DNA of 64,000 nucleotides from Melampsora larici-populina 98AG31 (lineage: Eukaryota > Basidiomycota > Pucciniomycetes > Pucciniales > Melampsoraceae): positions 2,066,583 through 2,130,582 of the forward strand of contig NW_006768765.1 of the NCBI RefSeq assembly GCF_000204055.1, in the 5' to 3' direction. The notes below the pieces were generated by a model. The model did no database searches. It had not been told where the DNA came from and saw only the letters and a program-made list of their open reading frames with translations. Position 1 is the stretch's first letter. The number at the start of each line of letters is the position of its first letter. Made by a program: the position numbers and the translations under genes. This document shows, one piece after another, positions 11,539 to 23,036 of this stretch.

Positions 11539-12849
11539 TCAAAGTTTTGAAACAGATTTAATGGCATCTAAAAGAGATTGATGTAAATTAGGATGAGAAG
11601 CGACGATTCCTTCGTTTTGAATTAAAGTTTTACCTAGTGAGAAATCTAAAGGTTTTCCCCACATATCAGTGACTTTACCACCTGCTTCTTCTACCAACAA
11701 ACTACCTGCAGCATGATCCTTTTAAACCCCACAAAACCAAGAACAAAAACACAAATCAGATGTTGATATGATATGATTGGTAAAAGAAAGAAAAAGAACT
11801 TACCCAAATCTTTTCTTTGTAGTTTAAATCGATTGGTAATCTTAAATAAACATTCACATCACCTCTTGCAATCAAACAATATTTAACTTGAGAATCTAAT
11901 CTGATCGGTGTAGGATTAGATAGCTTTAAATGGGCTAAGATCTTTGAATTTAAGATTTGATTCGAATGATTTGATTCCCATGATTCACAAAACGTTCCAC
12001 TAGTTTGAAATCCATTAAAACTAATTGGATTGGTTCGGATTGGACTATAGATTGATGAGTCGTTCGTATTGATAGGTCTTTGGTAGGCTCCTTTTCCATG
12101 TTCTGCATAGAATAATGTTCCGATCTTTGAGGATGGGTTGGATGAAGATGGGTATGGATCGGTAGATAGGTTCGGGGCACTTATGAAACTTAGAGTCACT
12201 TTTTTATTGATGATTAGTGATAAACAGATCGAGTATTGGTCTGATCTTAAGAATCCTTTAGTACCATCAATAGGATCTAAAGTCCAAAACCTTTCTCCAT
12301 TCCCTTCATCTTCATTTTCTTCTTTAGAATTACCCAAATTAATGGTTTCTAAAATCTCAGATTGGTTTAAACTTTTGGGTATCCTACTGTTCTTCCATAC
12401 TTCTTCATCGGTTTCTGATTCTAGTTTGGTAGTTAATGTTTCATTGATTAATCTTTCGATTTGATTCAAGGTTGGAGAATTTGATGTGGTTTGTAGGTCT
12501 TGGATTTCTTCTTCTCCTATGATCTTATCATTCGGAAAATGTTTTGAAATTAATAAATTAATTAATGCTTGTGAACCATAATCTCCAACTACAAAAAAAC
12601 CAAAACCACGATCCATGAAAAATCTAGTAAGTTTTTGTTTACTGTTTTTTTTTTCTTGGGGGGGGGAATGAGAAAGAGAAGGTAAACTTAACTTGTGACT
12701 GGACTTTTGTCTTGTTTGGTTATGATTTGGTCTTTTTGAATTAGGGTTTTGAAAACTTTTTGGGTTAGGATCGTCGATTTTAAGATTGATGAGATTCCGA
12801 TTTGTCTTTCTTTTTGGAAATTGGTTTTGATTTCATTTAACTTTAACAT
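11539..12849 (-). CDS. HAL2: 3'(2'),5'-bisphosphate nucleotidase (Hal2/Met22)
   Basis: Three exons (12849-12693, 12588-11804, 11718-11539) join to 373 residues, close to yeast Hal2 (357). The enzyme removes the 3'-phosphate from PAP, a by-product of sulfate assimilation, and is a lithium/sodium-sensitive target in yeast. Motifs of the inositol-monophosphatase fold are in order: K-S-P-V-T-I-G-D-Y-G near residues 49-57, metal-binding G-E-E-E at 77-80, WTLDPIDGTKGF at 154-165, and W-D-H-A-A-G at 314-319 split by the last intron. An acidic Ser/Glu-rich insertion of about 40 residues lies before the D-P-I-D-G-T motif. The start ATG gives an N-terminal helix as in relatives. It is divergently transcribed from the next gene. 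Confidence 0.95.
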
Positions 12850-13052
12850 TCTTGATTTGCTTTTTCTTGAGAGTTGAGAATTGAATGTGGTGAGTGATCG
12901 ATTACTGGGGCTGGATTACTGGACTGGAGAGGAGTGAGAGTGAGAGTGACTCGATGTTCTGATCGGGTCGGGTAGTGTTGTTCATCGGACCTTGATGGTT
13001 GATTTGGTTCAATAAAACCATTCAAGCACTCATCAGATTACCTAATCCAACG
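12850..13052. promoter_or_regulatory. Shared divergent promoter region
   Basis: The 203 bp between two outward-pointing start codons must hold both promoters. It contains GA-rich runs (GGAGAGGAGTGAGAGTGAGA around 12930) but no clear TATA box. Confidence 0.5.
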
Positions 13053-13714
13053 ATGGCGCAAGAGTCAAATCCAGGAGGATCGACGATCATCTTAATCTTA
13101 AACCAAGCTGATCAACTCACTCAAGAATTCAAAAAGTTACTTTCATTCCATAATCAACTTCACATCTCTCTTCTCAACCAACTTGACAATTTTATATTTT
13201 GTATGTTTTTTTTTTTAGAATTTATAATGAATCGATCAATTTCGTTCAAGGTTTAAAATCAACTGAACAACAATTCGAAAACCTAAACAATTTAAACCAA
13301 AGACAATCACAATCATCAATACTTCCATCACCATCCAACATCGTCGAAAGAACCTTCAACAAACTAAACCAAACCAAAGTTGAATTCACCATGAAGATCA
13401 TCGAATCATTAAACCTCTTGGAATCAATCATCGATCGATTATCTCAACTGTTATATTCGATTGATATAGAAATGATTCAAATCGAATCGTCTAACGGATT
13501 CGATCCTAAGAACGCAGTAGATCATTTGAACTTAACCTTTGATGCTTATCAAGCTGAATTGGTTTCGAAACGTCAAGTGTTTTCGAGTTTTAATTCTGAG
13601 GAGATTTCTTTGGATGAGTTTTTGTTTAGGTGGATGAGAACGGATGAATTGAGTTTGCTTAATAAAGAAACGATGGATGATTTAAGTGATTGTTTAAAGG
13701 GTTGGTCTACTTGA
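13053..13714 (+). CDS. Helical protein of unknown function, possibly AIRIM/C1orf109-like
   Basis: Two exons (13053-13200 and 13251-13714) separated by a 50-nt GT-AG intron join in frame to 203 residues. The sequence is rich in leucine, serine and glutamine, with heptad-like helices through residues 20-160 and an acidic C terminus. There is no signal peptide or membrane segment. Spacing of helices and the motif pattern (long helix, a D-x-L-x-x-x-F-x-x-Y-x-x-E-L-x-x-K segment, Trp near the end) reminds me of the AFG2-interacting ribosome maturation factor family (DUF4477), but this is a weak impression. The splice site is uncertain: a T-run at 13206 changes frame, and an alternative reading from 13219 would add F-V-Q-G before the shared part. 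The 50-nt intron would be the shortest in the window. Confidence 0.6.
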
Positions 13715-13890
13715 TCTTCGAATTCGGATTAAACTTTCATGGAGGTTTTTGGGTTGGAAGTGGGTTTGAATGATTTAGTGGATTGTAAATCAGTATAAAT
13801 TTAAATTTAATGACGTCATGATGTTTAGAAAGAAACCATGTTACATCTCTGATTCAAGACGGATTCGGCGAACAGCTCGCCGGGATTTGG

Positions 13891-13934
13891 CAAACGTAAA
13901 TTTGAGGGTTGTAAATCCTTAAATTTTACGTTTG
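13891..13934. repeat. Subterminal stem-loop in transposon 1
   Basis: CAAACGTAAATTT at 13891 is followed after about 20 bases by AAATTTTACGTTTG, its near-perfect reverse complement. It lies about 40 bp inside the left end, on the transposase promoter side, and may be a transposase or Myb-like protein binding site (inference). Confidence 0.6.
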
Positions 13935-14281
13935 CAGAGTGTCGAACGCTGTAAATTTAAGTTTTATGGCCATCACTTTCCAGGGCCAACGTTCTAAAAA
14001 CGGTCACGTTAGCTCCCATCTTGCGTTAGGTCAAACCCTACCACCATTTTTTTTCAACAGATTTCATCTGTTTTGAACGTTTTTTTTTTTTTTCATTTCA
14101 AGTAACACGTCATACCCTACCTCACTCGGGAATTTCACCATTGCCCTTCTGCCACTTTGTAAGTTTGTCGAAATATCATACTCTATCTTCATCACTTTCT
14201 TGTTCGCTATCTCTTGCTTCCACCTCTGCACACATAACAGCCTCAGCGTGATATTTTTAAACATTCAGCATCCATACCTTC

Positions 14282-15681
14282 ATGCCTCGCGCATCTGACC
14301 GATCTCTGGCCATACGGGACCTGACCATGTTGTGCATCTTCGCGCATATGAACGCGGGAACTAACATACCTGGACATGATGGCTACCAACCGGACCCCAG
14401 CGATGGCCATCTCCTCTTCCCGAATGACGACCATCTATCGAACTTATATGATGATGTTTTTGACGAGGAAGACCAATGGGGCAACATGCTCTCAGTTGTC
14501 GTTTCGAGCCGATATCTACAACCCCGCATGCGTGTACCTCCTGCTAATCCCTTTGACCTGCGGGACATGTTACACTCGAGGCAAACCGATTTCCGTCAAG
14601 CCATGCGGACCTCGCCTGAAGGTTTCCGTGCTCTTTTGGATATGATCTGTACAAATCCCATCTTTGTCTCCACCAGCAACAATCGACAACCACCTGTGGA
14701 ACAACAACTCGCGATTACTTTGGAACGCCTGGGCAGTAATGGCAATGGGGCCTCAGTCGGTCGCTTTGCGCATAACTACAAAGTGGGCCGGGGTTCTGTG
14801 ATCAACTGCACTCGGCGAGTGATTTCAGCAATTCTAGAAGCAGGATCACACTACATCGCATGGCCCAATTCACATCGTCGGAAAGCGATCTCCAAGGTGC
14901 TGGAGCGAGATGGATTTCCCAAATGCGTTGGTTTTGTGGACGGCACTACAATCCCTCTTTTCCAGCGACCCGGCCTAAACGGTGAAGTCTTCTACGACCG
15001 CAAACACCGTTATTCAGTCAATGTTCAAATCATATGTGACTGCGACCGCCGCATCACCTACGCCTATGGGGGATGGCCGGGTTCATGCTGCGATAGCACA
15101 GTGTTTTCAAAGACCGATGTGTCCAACAACCCAAATAAATATTTCGATCAAGGTATGCATCTCTTAAGCATCCTGCCTGGATAAACCTCTCAGCTGACTA
15201 TATTCTCCTTTCTTTTTCAGGGGAATATATAATAGCTGATTCCGCGTACCAGCCAACTGAAACTGTAGTCCCCTCGTACAAAGGCCTAGCAGCCGAAGTT
15301 CAGCGCAACAGAGAATTTAATTGGTGTGTTGCAAAATCTCGGGTGCGAAACGAGCATGCGATTGGTATCCTCAAATCGAGGTGGGCTTCACTTCAAGGAT
15401 TACGGCTTGGTCTTAATGAGCGAGGTGACATGGAACATGTACTTCGATGGGTTCGGAGCTGCATTATCCTCCATAATATGTTGGCCAATCTGGGTAACGC
15501 TTGGGGGAATGAGGAGGGTGACCTAGTCTTGCCTGAACGTGGGGAAGCTGGACAGGATAGGTATTGTGAAGTGGTCTCAGATCTGGTGATGATTGAAAGA
15601 GGAAGGGCCATGCGGGAGAATGTGCGAGATCACGCGGTGGCGTACAACTGGGAGAACGGGGGCCTCCCGATTGTTCAATGA
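14282..15681 (+). CDS. PIF/Harbinger DDE transposase (HARBI1-like)
   Basis: Two exons (14282-15152 and 15221-15681) joined by a 68-nt intron encode 443 residues. It is a DDE nuclease of the DDE_Tnp_4 type. The catalytic acidic triad is visible: Asp220 in GFVDGTTIP, Asp271 in GWPGSCCDST and Glu335 in SRVRNEHAIGILKSRW. An N-terminal helix-turn-helix region lies around residues 110-190 with LAITLERLGSNGNGASVGRF, identical in the neighbouring element. All key residues are present, so the enzyme could be active. It converges with the accessory gene. GC content is higher than in host genes, which use AT-rich codons. Confidence 0.95.
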
Positions 15682-15855
15682 TGGTGCATATTCTATTATG
15701 TTTAATATGTAAATGGGATCAGCGATATTTGTTTTTGGTTGTCTTTTGGTTGTAGCTCTAGTCTTGAATCGAATTTCTTATTTGTTGCGTATTTCTGTTT
15801 GTTTGTCTTTTTTGTTTGTCTTTGTTTTGGTAGTTTTTTTCTTTTCATCAGATTG

Positions 15856-16001
15856 TACTGTGGTTTTCTGTTGAAATCTAACATGATATTTCATTGGCTT
15901 CAAAAGAAATCGAAGGGTGACCCAAGTAGTACTGTGGTTTTCTGTTGAAATCTAACATGATATTTCATTGGCTTCAAAAGAAATCGAAGGGTGACCCAAG
16001 T
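15856..16001. repeat. 74-bp tandem duplication in transposon 1
   Basis: Two nearly identical head-to-tail copies (15856-15929 and 15930-16001), each beginning TACTGTGGTTTTCTGTTGAA and ending GGGTGACCCAAGTA. They lie between the convergent 3' ends of the two transposon genes. Confidence 0.9.
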
Positions 16002-16491
16002 AATCATTTGGATTAAGAGTTATCCCAACTTGGTTTGTTCAAGTGTCACCCAAAAATCCCCGAAATGGATTCTATCAGTTGGCAAAAATCAAAGGGACTC
16101 TGTTTGCGGGACAAACATACGACTGAAAAAGAATGATACTAACTTTGCATTGCGGGACCGAACTTGGACACATTTGGGACAGACAGAACACTACTTAAAA
16201 ACATCGCAACATACACAAGATTGACACACATAAAGAGGCTGACAAGAAAGAAACTGAACATCAGGAACAGGCCAAGAAAAAAGGGGAACATCGGAAATAG
16301 GCCAAGATGAATCGTCAAGTAACAGTAACCGGGGTACAGATCAAATCGTAACCGCAATCGCATAAGCAAACTTTGACAAAAGATAAGACAGTGTTGTGTT
16401 GCAGAAGACATGACAGTCCTGGGACAAGACAGGCTTTGTCAGTAAACTGCAAACTGCACACAGAGAAATATGTAGAGCACCTACGATCAAA

Positions 16492-18288
16492 TCAACTTCC
16501 CTCTGGATACACGAGGCGAAGGTACTTTTCGAGCTCCTCAGGAGACTTACCCTCCAAGACTAGCTTCTCGCAAAACGCTTTGCGCTCATTGCGAGCTTCA
16601 ATGGCCAGTCTGCTGCGCGCCTCTTCACGCTCCAAAAAGAACCGTTCCTTAGCCCAATTCAGGTCGGACTGGCGAGCTGCAACTTCAGCCCCGTGTTTGG
16701 CCGCATCAAATTCCTGTCGCCACTCGTAGGCCGCTCGTAACATTTCGACTTTGGCAGCATTTCCGAGTTGCATCGCTGTGGCCACGGGGTGTTTATAGTC
16801 TTTACCTCGCACTGATGCTGGGTCAATCGACGGAAGGGGATCAACGGCCCGGCTTGCGAGAGTAGGACGTGTGTTACCACGTGTTTGGGTACTAGTTGAA
16901 ACTGTAGGACCCTCGTCAGATGATGAGCTGTCCAAAGCGCGCTCAGCTGCGGTGAGCGCGTATTTGTTCGATATCTTGCTCTTCTTGCGGGCGGGTTTGC
17001 TGGCAATACGTGGCGAAACTGGAGGGTTTTCCGCTGGAATTGCACTTGAGGGCAGGTCAACTGGATCATCAATTCGAGGAGTGGGAGGTGGGGAATCCAA
17101 ATCGTTGTCCAGGAAGTTACGGTAGTGAGCGTTCAGATTTGGACTATTCATCTTGTGTGGCACCAAATTGGGAGATTGTGCATCTAAGATATCCTGAACT
17201 GCTTGTAATTCCTCGGGCCCAGGAGTGATCGCGGCTGAATCAAAATAATGCAATCAATCAATAAAAGAAATCAATGCTACAAAAACCGGAACAAACGCAC
17301 AAACTCAATTGTGTTGCCCAGCACCGGGAGTTGCAGCGGTTGATGGCATAGGAGCCGAAGGAGTTTCGGCTGAAGGGAAACAAACACATCAATTGAATTG
17401 AAATCAAGGTATCTAACTCAATTCAGCGATCACACACCAATGCGTTTGGGTACCGAAATCGAGTGGTCATGGCCGTCACTTGTACTGCCGTCGCTGCGAG
17501 GCCCCTCAACAAGGAGGCTGTCATCTAGGGTTTCATCGACATCTTCTGCAGGTGCATTGTTAAAGTCGTCGTCAGATAAAGGTGGAGAGACGCCGGTGTC
17601 TAGAATTCCAAAAGGATTGACATTCGGATTGTCTCGGAAGATTACATCCATCTCATTGAAACACGGGCACATAGACTCCAAAAGCTCCTCCATCGTACGT
17701 ATACCATCTGAAACGTTCTTGGCGGACAAACCACTGCCAGTCTTCATACTAAATGCTTTTGTGCTTGTGTATTTAGACTTGTAACGTTTGAGCCGTTGGT
17801 GTAGGACACGGCCGTTCAAACGCATATCGGTCGAATTGTGTCGAATATTGTAACTGTTATTTAACTTCATAGCCAAACTGTTCAAGATAGATTTTGGATT
17901 CATCGGCAATCCGGACACTCTGGTACTTCCGCCACCAAAAATAGAATTGCGAATCTTCACGTTGCCAAGGTACCCAACAATCGCTTGATAATCAACCAGT
18001 TGGAAAGGTGGGCTGTCTCGGGTGATTTTGGTTGAAGCCGCATTAGAAGTGCTGAGTGCGCGCTTTTGAGCAGCGACACGGGAACGTTTAATAGCAGCAG
18101 GAGTTGGGCGAGCACCAATCGCAGGGAGTCCAGAGGCAATGAGATCCTCCTCGATTTGGGCCCTTGTTCGCCGGGTCCTTTGAGCTGCCTGATACATCCA
18201 CAGTAAGCATGGTCAGTGATGTGAACGCACACAAAAGCGCCATTTCTGGTGCACTTACTTTGCCGTTTGGTTGAGAAAGAGGGGTCAT
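16492..18288 (-). CDS. Harbinger accessory Myb/SANT-like DNA-binding protein
   Basis: Four exons (18288-18259, 18188-17438, 17369-17325, 17234-16492) join in frame to about 522 residues. In PIF/Harbinger elements a second Myb/SANT-like protein brings the transposase to the ends and into the nucleus. Here an N-terminal basic stretch (RTRRTRAQIEEDL) is followed by a trihelix-like block around residues 80-185: V-D-Y-Q-A-I-V-G-Y-L, IFGGGSTRVSGLPMNPKSIL, Y-x-S-K-Y, and M-C-P-C-F-N-E-M-D. A Ser/Pro-rich linker and a C-terminal charged coiled coil end in SPEELEKYLRLVYPE. The same block order occurs in the copy at 20218, where the main part is one exon. The small third exon is inferred to avoid a stop that follows G-A-G-Q-H-N, so a shorter isoform ending there is possible. 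Confidence 0.78.
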
Positions 18289-18973
18289 ATTAAGATTGAC
18301 GTGGTATTGAACGAAATATTTGATTGACTTTCGAAAGGCAAGCCGATAGGATAGCGCGATAGAAAGCAAACAGGGTGAGGAGGTGAATCGCTTACGGTTG
18401 TTACTCCAAAGAAAAAGTAATAGTATGAATCAAAAAGCGATGTGGAGGAGAACAACGGACGAGAGAAAGGTTGCGGAATCTTATGTGTGAAAGATCCGTC
18501 CGAACGCAAGACCAACATCAAAATTAACGTGAGCACCAGGTCCTCAGCTCAAGCGGGCGTGACGGAGATCTTCTTGGTATCAGACGTGATGTTTGGCTGA
18601 GTCCTGATGTGATAAGCAGAGCCGGCGAGGGTGGGATGGATCGCGTCGCGTGACCTGCGATCGAGCGGAAAGTGAGAGGATATTTCTTGGGAAGGAGGTG
18701 AAGCATGTGTATGTGCCCGACCCGGAAAACGTCGGTGTTTCACGTTTGATTATCCATGCTGGGGACAAAGCGAGCTTTGAGGAAACAAAAAAAAAGAGGC
18801 GGCTGTTTCCCTTGACAAAAAGACGTTACCAACAGGGCAAATGCGAAAAAAACAAGGGAAAACAAGGAAAAAAATTACCCTTTTTTTTTGCGGGCAATCG
18901 GACCTGACTGACCAAGTTTTCTTTTTTTTGCTTTGAGGCTCTTAAAAATTTTAAGACCAAATGACAGCTCGCA

Positions 18974-19010
18974 AGTTGGTGAACCACCTCTAGAGATGGT
19001 TCACCAAACT
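18974..19010. repeat. 37-bp subterminal palindrome, transposon 1
   Basis: AGTTGGTGAACCACCTC faces GAGATGGTTCACCAAACT around a central CTAGAG, giving a near-perfect hairpin about 80 bp inside the right end, on the accessory-gene promoter side. A larger palindrome occupies the equivalent place in transposon 2. Confidence 0.85.
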
Positions 19011-19096
19011 TAAAATTTAACTTATAATTAGAACTACCCGAGCAGTCCGTAAAAGTTTAAGATAGGCTGTAAAAGGCCGTCTTGAACTGCCCTAAT

Positions 19097-19115
19097 AGTG
19101 GGGCTCAAGTCAAAA
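19097..19115 (+). repeat. Left terminal inverted repeat of transposon 2
   Basis: AGTGGGGCTCAAGTCAAAA, preceded by target duplication AAT. The CTCAAGTC part resembles TTCAAGACGG in transposon 1, as expected for related transposases. Confidence 0.9.
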
Positions 19116-19151
19116 TAATCTGAACCTAAAATGGGTTTTAGACGTCACTCG

Positions 19152-19240
19152 AAGGTTGTAAATTATAAGTCACTTTTTAAACCTCACGAGCACCTCGAGA
19201 GGTGCTCGTGAGGTTTAAAAAGACTTATAATTTACGACCT
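19152..19240. repeat. Large subterminal palindrome of transposon 2
   Basis: Two arms of about 42 bp meet at the centre CACCT-CGAG-AGGTG. The core AAACCTCACGAGCACCT is matched perfectly on the other arm, and outer parts (GTAAATTATAAGT) match with a 2-base offset. It lies about 55 bp from the left end, in the same relative place as the transposon 1 palindrome, suggesting a conserved protein-binding or regulatory role (inference). Confidence 0.88.
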
Positions 19241-19371
19241 TTTTTTTCCTGTTTTTTTGAAAAAAAAAACACCTTTTCTTTTTTTAAAAGAGGCGGTTGC
19301 AATTGCCTACAAGCACATGTGACCAAAAAAAAGTCAGGAGTTCTTTTTTTTTTTGTCTTCAACTGTCTTGT

Positions 19372-19435
19372 TAAAAAAAGAAGTGATTGCTCTGCCGTTT
19401 CGATAAAAAAAGAAGTGATTGCTCTGCCGTTTCGA
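19372..19435. repeat. 32-bp tandem repeat, two copies
   Basis: The unit AAAAAAAGAAGTGATTGCTC plus TGCCGTTTCG occurs twice head to tail within transposon 2. A further imperfect pair, built on CCTACCCTTTCACCATATCA, follows at about 19605-19665. Confidence 0.8.
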
Positions 19436-19750
19436 ACCGTCCAAAGCAACAGAGATAAGTTACTTCTGGCCGGCAGCTCCGACGTCTCGGAGCCAACAAG
19501 TCCACCATACCGGTTTGTTGTATGAGGTTGTATGTCACACTTCTGGGACAGCTCTGGTGACAAATGGTACCCCCGACTGGTCCTCTCTGTCCAAAGAACC
19601 ACCTTACCCTTTCACCATATCACATCCAATCCTCCTACCCTTTCACCATATCACCTCCAATCCTCCTCAGTTCTTCGTGGCACCGGTGCTTCGTTGTGTT
19701 GGTTTGTTTCTACCCAATCAAGATTTGTTATCTATTCCGTTTGACTCATT

Positions 19751-20084
19751 GATCCTTCACAGTCTCTCGACTCAATTCTCTCAATTCTCTCAACTTGATT
19801 CTCTCAATTCTCTCGATTCGATTCTCTCAATTCTCTCAATTCGATTCTCTCGATTCTTTACGATTTCTCGATTCCTTTGATTCTTTACGATTTCTCGTGC
19901 CTGTATCATTTATCATTGATCCTTCACAGTCTCTCGACTCAATTCTCTCAATTCTCTCAACTTGATTCTCTCAATTCTCTCGATTCGATTCTCTCAATTC
20001 TCTCAATTCGATTCTCTCGATTCTTTACGATTTCTCGATTCCTTTGATTCTTTACGATTTCTCGTGCCTGTATCATTTATATTT
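19751..20084. repeat. 167-bp tandem duplication upstream of accessory gene
   Basis: Two near-identical copies (period 167), each beginning GATCCTTCACAGTCTCTCGA and ending TGCCTGTATCATTTAT. Each contains short internal reiterations of CTCAATTCT/CTCGATTCG. The pair lies just upstream of the accessory gene start, so it is probably in its promoter or 5' leader. Confidence 0.92.
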
Positions 20085-20217
20085 ATCATTTTTATATTTA
20101 TATCTCTGTTCGAATCACCTCATCTCTCAAACACCCCAACTCAATCTTCCATCTCGATTTAACAAGTCAATTCGATAAATATTCACATTTATCAGCTTCA
20201 TTCAGAATACTCACAAC

Positions 20218-22357
20218 ATGCCACCAAAGCCCAAATCCACATCAAACGACAAGGTATTGTTTTTCTTTCATCCTTTCTTCTCATCTTGAAAATGTACTGA
20301 TCATTATGCTTTTTTTGCTGCTTTCCAAAATCCAGCCTAAACGAACTCGTCGGACAAATGCTCAGATCGCAGAACATTTAGCTAAATCTGGATCCAAGAA
20401 GAAAGGGAAGGCAACTAGGGCCGAAATTAGGCGATCTCTTGTAGCTGCTCGTGAACAAGGTCCAGCAGAAGCCGATGATTCAAGTCAAGCCAAATCTGAT
20501 CAATCAATTCAATCCAACGATTTGACTCAAGAAACTACTGCACCTTCTAAGTTACATCCGTCACAAAAGAAATCGACCAAGAAGGCTCCTGCGAAGCGTT
20601 CTCAATCAACAAAGAAGGCTCCTACCCCTTCAACATCACGTCAATCAAAAAACAAATCAACCAAGAAAGCCGACACCCCAAAGGCCTACAAGAGCCCTGT
20701 CTTCCAACACGCTGACTATGTTCATATAGTCACATACCTGGCTCAACCAAAGATCTACAATTTCCTCTTTGGCGGCGGCAAGAAAACGAATGTGACTGGC
20801 TTACCGATGAAAACAACAACGATACTCAACAGTCTAGCTGAAGACATCAACAACGATTACAACAAAAGGAACAAAGTCTTCTCTTGTTCACATTCTTGTC
20901 CAAATACATCGGTAATGCGGCTCACTGGAAAGACTATGAAGGATTGCTTGATTCGCTACAGACGACAATACTCTCGTACAAAGACTTGGCTAGGTGGAAC
21001 TGGTGCAGGTTTAACTGAAGCAGAACGTCTCCGAGGTATCAAACTTGAGGATGTGGTTGAATCAAAGTGTCCTTGCTTCAAGGAGATGGACAACCTTTTC
21101 AAAGACAAGCCAAACATTGTTCCTTTTGGAATCATGGACTCTGGGGTTTCAAAAGAAGAAGAAGAAGAAGAAGATATCGATCAGTCTCTATTGCGTTTAG
21201 AAGTTTCTGAGCACACCAGTCATTCATCTCAGAACTCCGATTCCGATACTTCAGAACCAGTACCTCTTGATTTAGGTCAACCATCCACTTCACGGCAACC
21301 ATTCAATCCATCTGTCAATTTTGATCATTATCAAAACGCAAACCATGCGCTATTAGCTACCAACGATTATGAGAGACATCAGTCAGAGCTAGCTATCCAG
21401 AGATTCACTCAATCTTACGCAGACTTTGCACAAGGATCGCAGCCAACTATCCCATATTCATGGGATGACCCTTTTTTTCACCCAAATAAAGAACAATCAG
21501 CCAAAATATGGAAGCAACTGGCTGAGACCGACAGAAGACAAGAAGAAGACTTAAACAACAGATTTGTTCAAAGCCCAATCAAGGATTTGTATATTCCACC
21601 TCTGCCACCTGCAATCATTCCTCCTAACTATAACGACCGCATGGTTACAGCAAACTTCTCGCCTATTCTCTCTCCAACTGACAATCATCAAAGAAATCCT
21701 GGGGAACTCGATGACCTGTGCTTGAATTTCAACGATGAAGGAGCACAAGATGATGAGGCTCTTGAAAATGAAAACGAACAAATTGAAGAAGAAATGGAAC
21801 AGATTCAGAACACGCAACAAACTCAAAATTCATCCAAGAGTAATCAAAATTTGCCCAAGAAGAGGAGCCGAGCTAAGCAACCTTCTTTCGAAAACGATAG
21901 TGATGCTTCGGAACTTGCTGTACCTTCCAAGAAAAAGGGGAGGTCAATCCAATCTCGCAAGTCGGCCGGCCCCGGCAAAACCATTGCATCTCGCCAAATG
22001 GATCCACTTCCGGCTATCGATCCTTCGACAGTGCATAGCAAAGACATCAAGAACCCCATCGCATTGGCTTTAATGAGCAGCAGCCAGGCCAGAGCTAAGG
22101 AGATGAAGGCCATTAATGAGTCGCGCCAGAAATCTGAGCTGGCCAAGAGCACAGATGCTCATGCTCGATTAACTTGGGAAAAGTATGCATTCAAGATGGG
22201 ATGTTTGGACGAAAGCAACCGTATCTCAGCCGAGAATGCTCGATCAGAACTATCAGCACGTGCAAAACTAGCTCAAGAGCTTGCCTTAGGTGGTAAAACC
22301 CCTGAAGAGGTTGAAAAATACCTCAAGGTGGTATTTCCTCCGTCTGCACCTGTGTAA
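20218..22357 (+). CDS. Harbinger accessory Myb/SANT-like protein, copy 2
   Basis: A 36-nt first exon (20218-20253) joins 20336-22357 to give about 685 residues, longer than the copy in transposon 1 (522). Sh. Confidence 0.5.
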
Positions 22358-22505
22358 GTTGTGACAATAATGAATAATCCAACAAATGACTGATTGAACT
22401 GACTAGCTGATTCACCAACTTATAGTGCACCTCCGGCGCAACACTGAATCACTGACTTCACTCTTTCAATGTATTTTAATTTAGTTCAACTTATTTCTTT
22501 CAATT

Positions 22506-22815
22506 TACTTCTCAATTTCTCAATGTATCTTAATAAGAAAGCCAGATCGTCAACTAGCTCAAAGAAATTCAATTCGCAAATGGCAACGCAAACAACTTTC
22601 AGTACATCTCTTTTAATTTATCTCGTTCCAAGTTTCACCTTATCAATTTGTCTCAATTTTACTTCTCAATTTCTCAATGTATCTTAATAAGAAAGCCAGA
22701 TCGTCAACTAGCTCAAAGAAATTCAATTCACAAATGGCAACGCAAACAACTTTCAGTACATCTCTTTTAATTTATCTTGTTCCAAGTTTCACCTTATCAA
22801 TTTGTCTCAATTTAT
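22506..22815. repeat. 155-bp tandem duplication
   Basis: Two head-to-tail copies with period 155, both containing ATGTATCTTAATAAGAAAGC and ending in a TTATCAATTTGTCTCAATTT stretch. They lie downstream of the accessory gene in transposon 2. The apparent small reading frames here are the same repeat read twice. Confidence 0.9.
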
Positions 22816-23036
22816 CTTGTCTGATCAAAGTGTCGACTCAAGACTCGAAGAAATACTTTTAGAAATACTTTTCAATGTACAATAAGATCATCTTAATATA
22901 AAAAACACTTCAATATACAACGTTACAACAACAACAACAAATCGGATTGTCATTGTCGACTTGGTTATTTCAATTCACCTTATCTCCACCAACTCCTTAT
23001 TCTTTGATTGTTGTCCGTTTTTTAGCAAATGAAAGA

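Larger units (their letters stand above)
13847..19092. mobile_element. PIF/Harbinger-like transposon 1, complete coding set
   Basis: About 5.2 kb holding a DDE transposase (+) and a convergent Myb/SANT-like gene (-), the two-gene set of PIF/Harbinger elements. Inner parts of the ends match as inverted repeats: TTCAAGACGG at 13853-13862 and its complement at 19077-19086. The outermost bases differ (CTCTGA against GGGCAG), and no 3-bp target duplication is evident, so the left boundary is approximate. Both coding regions are open. The element is visibly richer in GC than the host genes around it. Its right end lies four bases from the next element. Confidence 0.75.
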
